7,797 nt of DNA, from contig JACQTL010000045.1 of NCBI GenBank assembly GCA_016210805.1, positions 1 through 7,797 on the forward strand, in the 5' to 3' direction. Positions within the stretch are counted from its first letter, which is position 1. Each line of letters starts with the position of its first letter. Below are positions 4,522-7,797 of this stretch, piece after piece. This stretch comes from Actinomycetota bacterium. Its GTDB lineage: Bacteria; Actinomycetota; UBA4738; G016210805. The translations under genes and the position numbers were made by a program. The notes beneath the pieces were generated by a model, which saw nothing but the letters and a program-made list of their open reading frames with translations, had not been told where the DNA came from and made no database searches.

Positions 4522-6652
4522 ATCTAAGGGCGATGGTCCGGGCGATCGAGATCTCCACGGTCGCCGGGGAGCCCTGGGTATCCAGGACCTGGACCGTGTA
4601 CCGCCCGGACAGGACGGGCTCGAGATCGATGCCGACGGAGCTCCCACCCGCGAGGAGCTGGCTCGCCTGAGCGACCACCCCGAGCGTCGGGTCGAGCAGC
4701 TTGACGGTCACCGGCCCCTCGGCCCCCTCCACGACGACCGACAGCCACTCGTCGTCCGGCCCCACCTCCACGGTCTCCACGAGCACCGTCGTGCCGAGCC
4801 CTGAGAGCTCTCCGGTGGATGTCGTCGTGACCGAGCGGGTCTCGGCCGCCGCGGGGTCGGGGCCACCGTCTTCGCCCGAGACGACCTCGAAGCCGTCCAC
4901 GTAGACCGCTCCCGAGCGGTGCGCGATCAGCAGCTCGTGACTCCCCTCGCCCAGGTCATCGAACGAGATCGAATGGCCGAACCCGGGGGAGTCGCCGGGC
5001 GCCGGGCCGGAGTAGTCGATCGTCGCCGCGAGCTCCCCGTCGAGGAAGACGTCCGCCGAGCCTCCCTGCTCGGAGACGGCGTAGAAGTAGCGGATCTCGT
5101 TCCCCTCGAAGACGAGCCGGGCGGTGGGCGGCTGGCCGCCTCCGGCCGAGCCCATCCGTCGGTGGTAGCCGCCGTTCGAGGCCGCAGGGTCGGTCCGCCG
5201 ATGCCAGCCGCGCCGGTACTCGATCGCCGGGTCGGCGTCGTCCACCTCGGTGATCAGTGGCTCCTCCCCGTCGACGAAGTCGACGCCGGTCGCCATTCGG
5301 AGGAAGCCGGGGTGAGAGACGGCCCCGTCCGGCTTGAACGACGTGTCCGAGTAGGCGATCAGGAACCTACCGTCGGCGCTGATCGAGTTGGTGTGGTAGT
5401 CGCCGAGTCGGCGGTCCACGGCTTCCGGGAGCTCCGCCTGGCAGGTGGTCCCCTCGGAGCAGATCGTCCCGGTGTGGAACGGCTCGGGGGTGGCCACGGT
5501 GACCTCGTAGACGGGCGGCCGCTCTTCACCGCACCCGTCCACCCAGCCGTGGCCGGTGACCGTCTGCGCCGCGTACACGCGGTAGCTCGCCACGGTGTCG
5601 TCCGTGACCGGGACCGGGCGGTCGGCCTGGAACCACGACACCCCGACCCGGCCGTCGTCGCCGGCGGAGATCCAGGGCCACAACACGTCCTCGGCGATCT
5701 CCGGGGTGTCGTCGGCGGTGGTGTCGTGGATCACCGTGGTCTGCCAGGTCACGCCCCGGTCGGTGGAGTGGGACACCCGGATCTGGTTGCGGGTGTTCGT
5801 GACCAGAAAGACGTTGCCGGCCCGGTCGATCGTCAGGTTGGTCAGGAACCCGTGGGCGTGAGGGGTGCCACCGGGGATGACCCCGTCGATCCGGGTGAAA
5901 TCGCCCTCCCTGGCGTTCGGATACACGGCCACGGTGCCGTTGGCCGCGGGGAAGAACAGCCGCCCGTCCGACTTGTCCACCTCGATCTTCGAGGGCGGGC
6001 CCGAGCCGGGGAGCTGCACGAAGTTGACGAGGTCGAACGTCAGCCCACCGTCGGTGGACTTCCACATCCGCCGCCCGCCCGGGATCTGGTTGCCGTTGAG
6101 ATAGACGACATCCTCCTCGTCCGCGGCGAGCCACTCCCGGTCGGTCATCACCGTGGCGAACGGATGACCGGTCCACGTGGCCCCGGAGTCCTCGGACTTG
6201 GCCACGTACACGTTGGCGAGGTTGATCCCTGACGTGTACACGTTGCCGGCGGCATCGACGGCGAAGTCGGGGTCGGAGAAACCGGAGACGGTGGCGTGCG
6301 GTCCGACCTCCGTGCCCAGCAGGCCGACGTACCTCCACGTGTCGCCGCCGTCGATCGAGCGCCAGAGGTAAGTGGCACCGGTGTACGGCGTGACGAAGTC
6401 CGGGTCGGGCATGTTGTCCCGGTTGAAGAGGGTCGTCGAAGCGTGCGCTGCGTAGGCGAGGGTCCCGTCCGGAAGGCCCTCCACGCTGGGCTCGCCCCCC
6501 GCCCGAACCTCGTCGATGATCTGGGGCTCCTCGAACGTCAGGGGGGGCATCGTCGGTGGCCCTCCGCAGCCCTCCTGGGCATGGGTGGAGCCGGTGGGGG
6601 CGAAGGTGAGCAGGAGCCCCAGGGACAGGGTCAGGGTCACGGAGCGCGACAC
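4520..6652 (-). CDS. Secreted Asp-box (sialidase-fold) beta-propeller protein with C-terminal beta-sandwich domains
   Basis: A 710-aa exported protein. The start is GTG (6650-6652), preceded by AAAGGAGAT with six-base spacing. Residues 1-26 are a signal peptide ending STHAQ. Four Asp-box (BNR) motifs are visible: SIDGGDTW (99-106), SEDSGATW (153-160), STDGGLTF (199-206) and STDRGVTW (296-303), marking blades of a sialidase-like propeller over about 45-460. Residues 480-592 form a separate module with W...ARLVFEGNEIRYFYAV, GSADVFLDGELAATID and SHELLIAHRSGAVYVDGFEV, typical of a beta-sandwich carbohydrate-binding-like domain. Residues 608-710 look like a pre-peptidase-type beta domain, with no anchor motif. 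I do not see the FRIP motif or a clear arginine triad of true sialidases, so hydrolase activity should not be assumed; a binding or other glycan-related role is equally possible. It has its own promoter upstream (6750-6778) and lies next to another propeller gene. Confidence 0.85.
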   Translation of the reverse strand: MSRSVTLTLSLGLLLTFAPTGSTHAQEGCGGPPTMPPLTFEEPQIIDEVRAGGEPSVEGLPDGTLAYAAHASTTLFNRDNMPDPDFVTPYTGATYLWRSIDGGDTWRYVGLLGTEVGPHATVSGFSDPDFAVDAAGNVYTSGINLANVYVAKSEDSGATWTGHPFATVMTDREWLAADEEDVVYLNGNQIPGGRRMWKSTDGGLTFDLVNFVQLPGSGPPSKIEVDKSDGRLFFPAANGTVAVYPNAREGDFTRIDGVIPGGTPHAHGFLTNLTIDRAGNVFLVTNTRNQIRVSHSTDRGVTWQTTVIHDTTADDTPEIAEDVLWPWISAGDDGRVGVSWFQADRPVPVTDDTVASYRVYAAQTVTGHGWVDGCGEERPPVYEVTVATPEPFHTGTICSEGTTCQAELPEAVDRRLGDYHTNSISADGRFLIAYSDTSFKPDGAVSHPGFLRMATGVDFVDGEEPLITEVDDADPAIEYRRGWHRRTDPAASNGGYHRRMGSAGGGQPPTARLVFEGNEIRYFYAVSEQGGSADVFLDGELAATIDYSGPAPGDSPGFGHSISFDDLGEGSHELLIAHRSGAVYVDGFEVVSGEDGGPDPAAAETRSVTTTSTGELSGLGTTVLVETVEVGPDDEWLSVVVEGAEGPVTVKLLDPTLGVVAQASQLLAGGSSVGIDLEPVLSGRYTVQVLDTQGSPATVEISIARTIALR

Positions 6653-6749
6653 GGGGATCTCCTTTCTGGCTGACCTGATCCACGGCGCTCGTGCGTACGA
6701 TCGAGATCAGCGCTCCCGTTCGAGCATCCCCCGAACGGCCAACAGTGCA

Positions 6750-6778
6750 AGCGTAACTAGCTCTCTTTAACTAGTCAA
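6750..6778 (-). promoter_or_regulatory. Promoter of the Asp-box protein gene, with twin repeats in its spacer
   Basis: On the minus strand TTGACT (6778-6773) and TACGCT (6755-6750) are separated by exactly 17 bases, a good actinobacterial -35/-10 pair in an AT-rich patch. The predicted start near 6743 leaves a 5' UTR of about 90 bases to the GTG at 6652. That UTR contains a CCGTTCG/CGAACGG stem (arms near 6734-6740 and 6718-6724). TAACTAG occurs twice on the plus strand (6754-6760 and 6768-6774), 14 bases apart and overlapping the promoter, and may be a regulator site. Confidence 0.62.
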
Positions 6779-6797
6779 ACCACGTCGCGCCGGAGCC

Positions 6798-7679
6798 CTA
6801 CAGCTCGCCGGTGAATCGGAGGACGTCGAGGCCGCGGGTGTAGTCGATGGCGTACACGATGCGGTCCGTCGCCCAGTGCGGGGCCGAGGTGCTGCCTGCG
6901 TAGGGCACGAACCATCCGACCTCGCCGATCGCGCCGTCGCGCCCGATCCGAAGGAATCGCGTCCCGTGCTCGTACGCCGCCATGGCGACGATCCCACCGT
7001 TCGCGTAGGTCGGGTTCTCCTCGAACCAGTGGGTGGAGCACCCGAGGCCGTTCACCGCCGGGTTGCCGTCCTGGTAGGTCCCGTTGGAGAGCTCCAGCCG
7101 GTCGACCTCCTGGAACGTGTGGGTCCGGCGCCAGCGCCTCGTGTCCCACGAGCGGAAGAAGGCCTCGTTCAGCTCGCACCGTGGCGTGAAGTTGTTCTCC
7201 CCGACGGTGAACGCGAACCGGTCCCGAGCGCCCCGGGGCCACAGCGCCGAGTGGACGAAGCCGACGTCCGGGCCCACGGCCAGGAGCCTGGGATGCGCCG
7301 GATCGCGCGCGTCCAGGTACATCCACGGGTCCGTCGACGTGAGCACGAAGCCGGGCTTCACCTCTTCGACGTCGTGGCCGTCCTCACCAGGGAGCCCCTC
7401 CATCCAGTTGCGCTGGATGACCTTCGGATCGCCGGGGTTGCGGAGGTCGACGATCGCGCCGTCGGAACCCCACAGCCACGTGCAGTCGAACAGGCAGCTC
7501 ATCGTGTGGTTGGCCGACTCGAACTCGGTGTCGGACGAGACGGCGGCGATCTCGACGGGGTGGGCCTTGTCCCGCACGTCCCAGACGTGGAGCACGTTGC
7601 GGGGGAGGGTCTCCGACATGATCAGGATCCGGCCGTTCGTGGCCACGTCCTCGCTCTCGAACTGGAAGGCGTCGTCGCC
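6798..7679 (-). pseudogene. LVIVD-repeat beta-propeller protein, 5' end removed by insertion element
   Basis: 293 codons of a propeller protein remain, from GDDAFQFESED at the cut to a normal carboxy end and TAG (6798-6800). Three copies of the D-x-R-x-x-x-x-P repeat signature are seen: WDVRDKAHPVEI (33-44), VDLRNPGDPKVI (77-88) and LDARDPAHPRLL (123-133). A further strand-like unit, VYAIDYTRGLDVLRF (275-289), is typical of LVIVD-repeat proteins, which are usually exported and of unknown function. The amino part (signal peptide and first blades) is missing. The frame stays open across the insertion point into the element with no native start, although an internal GTG at 7646 exists. Homology by eye begins exactly next to the TA at 7680-7681. 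I infer that the gene was broken by the IS630-like element and is no longer functional. It faces the same way as the Asp-box gene, which keeps its own promoter. Confidence 0.72.
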
Positions 7680-7797
7680 TAGTGTCCTGAGTTGTAAGTT
7701 CGCTGGAATAGAGCCATCGTTCGTGTTCTCATCGTGTGTCGGCGACGATGGGAGGCGGCGATGGCGGGACGGGGACGGCCCAAGGTCGAGCTGGTGC
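7680..7797 (+). mobile_element. Left end of an IS630-family-like insertion sequence (partial)
   Basis: From the TA dinucleotide at 7680-7681 the sequence changes from propeller coding to a non-coding stretch beginning GTGTCCTGAGTTGTAAG. A transposase start follows 80 bases later. IS630/Tc1-mariner elements insert at and duplicate TA, which matches the junction. The terminal inverted repeat cannot be confirmed because the right end lies outside the window. The region 7700-7740 is less GC-rich than its surroundings, as expected for a foreign element end. Confidence 0.65.
7761..7797 (+). CDS. IS630-family transposase, first 12 codons
   Basis: An ATG at 7761 with GGGAGG five bases upstream opens MAGRGRPKVELV before the window ends. 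This is the characteristic opening of IS630-type transposases, where a Gly/Arg-Pro-Lys stretch is followed by L-x-L-T/S-D-E-E-R. The catalytic DDE domain is beyond the edge. The call rests on this short motif plus the TA junction 80 bases upstream. Confidence 0.6.
   Translation, partial: MAGRGRPKVELV

Noticed and set aside
4919..6232. Plus-strand open frame of 437 codons opposite the Asp-box gene
   Set aside because: It is an antisense shadow; its composition is a Val/Gly/Arg/Asp-rich mirror of GC-rich coding DNA, with no ribosome binding site or domain.
1..7797. CRISPR array, phage genes or replication origin
   Set aside because: I see no spaced direct repeats, no phage structural or integrase genes and no DnaA-box cluster or iteron set.

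Overview
The window is GC-rich DNA from an actinobacterium-like genome. The supporting signs are strong G/C at third codon positions, TTGACA/TAnnnT-type promoters, two genes whose start codons lie only a few bases downstream of a -10 box (leaderless or nearly so), and wHTH, LVIVD and Asp-box families common in Actinomycetota. The assignment to phylum is inference; nothing here fixes the genus.

Left part (1-2517, minus strand): branched-chain amino acid biosynthesis. ilvD (dihydroxy-acid dehydratase, 2517 to 844) is followed by a separate transcription unit. That unit has a TTGACA-17-GAGGAT promoter (757-785), a 21-codon leader peptide containing the run LVLVLI (681-746), a 13-bp terminator hairpin with a U-tract (609-644), a small unrecognised 101-aa gene (261-566), and the 5' part of ilvB (acetolactate synthase large subunit), whose start overlaps the small gene's stop as ATGA. 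This is a transcription attenuator controlled by Leu/Val/Ile supply, with an unknown protein between the switch and ilvB.

Middle part (2694-4445): a small accessory island between two stretches of minus-strand genes. A 41-codon minus-strand ORF looks like the amino end of a restriction/Mrr-type protein and is probably a remnant. Beside it is a plus-strand pair: a GG-S...DxD minimal nucleotidyltransferase (193 aa) overlapping by 14 bases a 309-aa winged-helix protein. The pair has a leaderless-type promoter whose -35 region sits inside a perfect 17-bp palindrome. The layout fits a self-regulated nucleotidyltransferase toxin/HTH antitoxin or defence cassette, although gene order is the reverse of AbiE. 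This is the best candidate for an undescribed system here.

Right part (4520-7797): two minus-strand genes for extracytoplasmic beta-propeller proteins. The first is a 710-aa secreted Asp-box (sialidase-fold) protein with its own promoter. The second is an LVIVD-repeat protein whose 5' end is cut off at 7680/7681 by what looks like an IS630-family insertion at a TA dinucleotide. The first 12 codons of the transposase run off the right edge on the plus strand.
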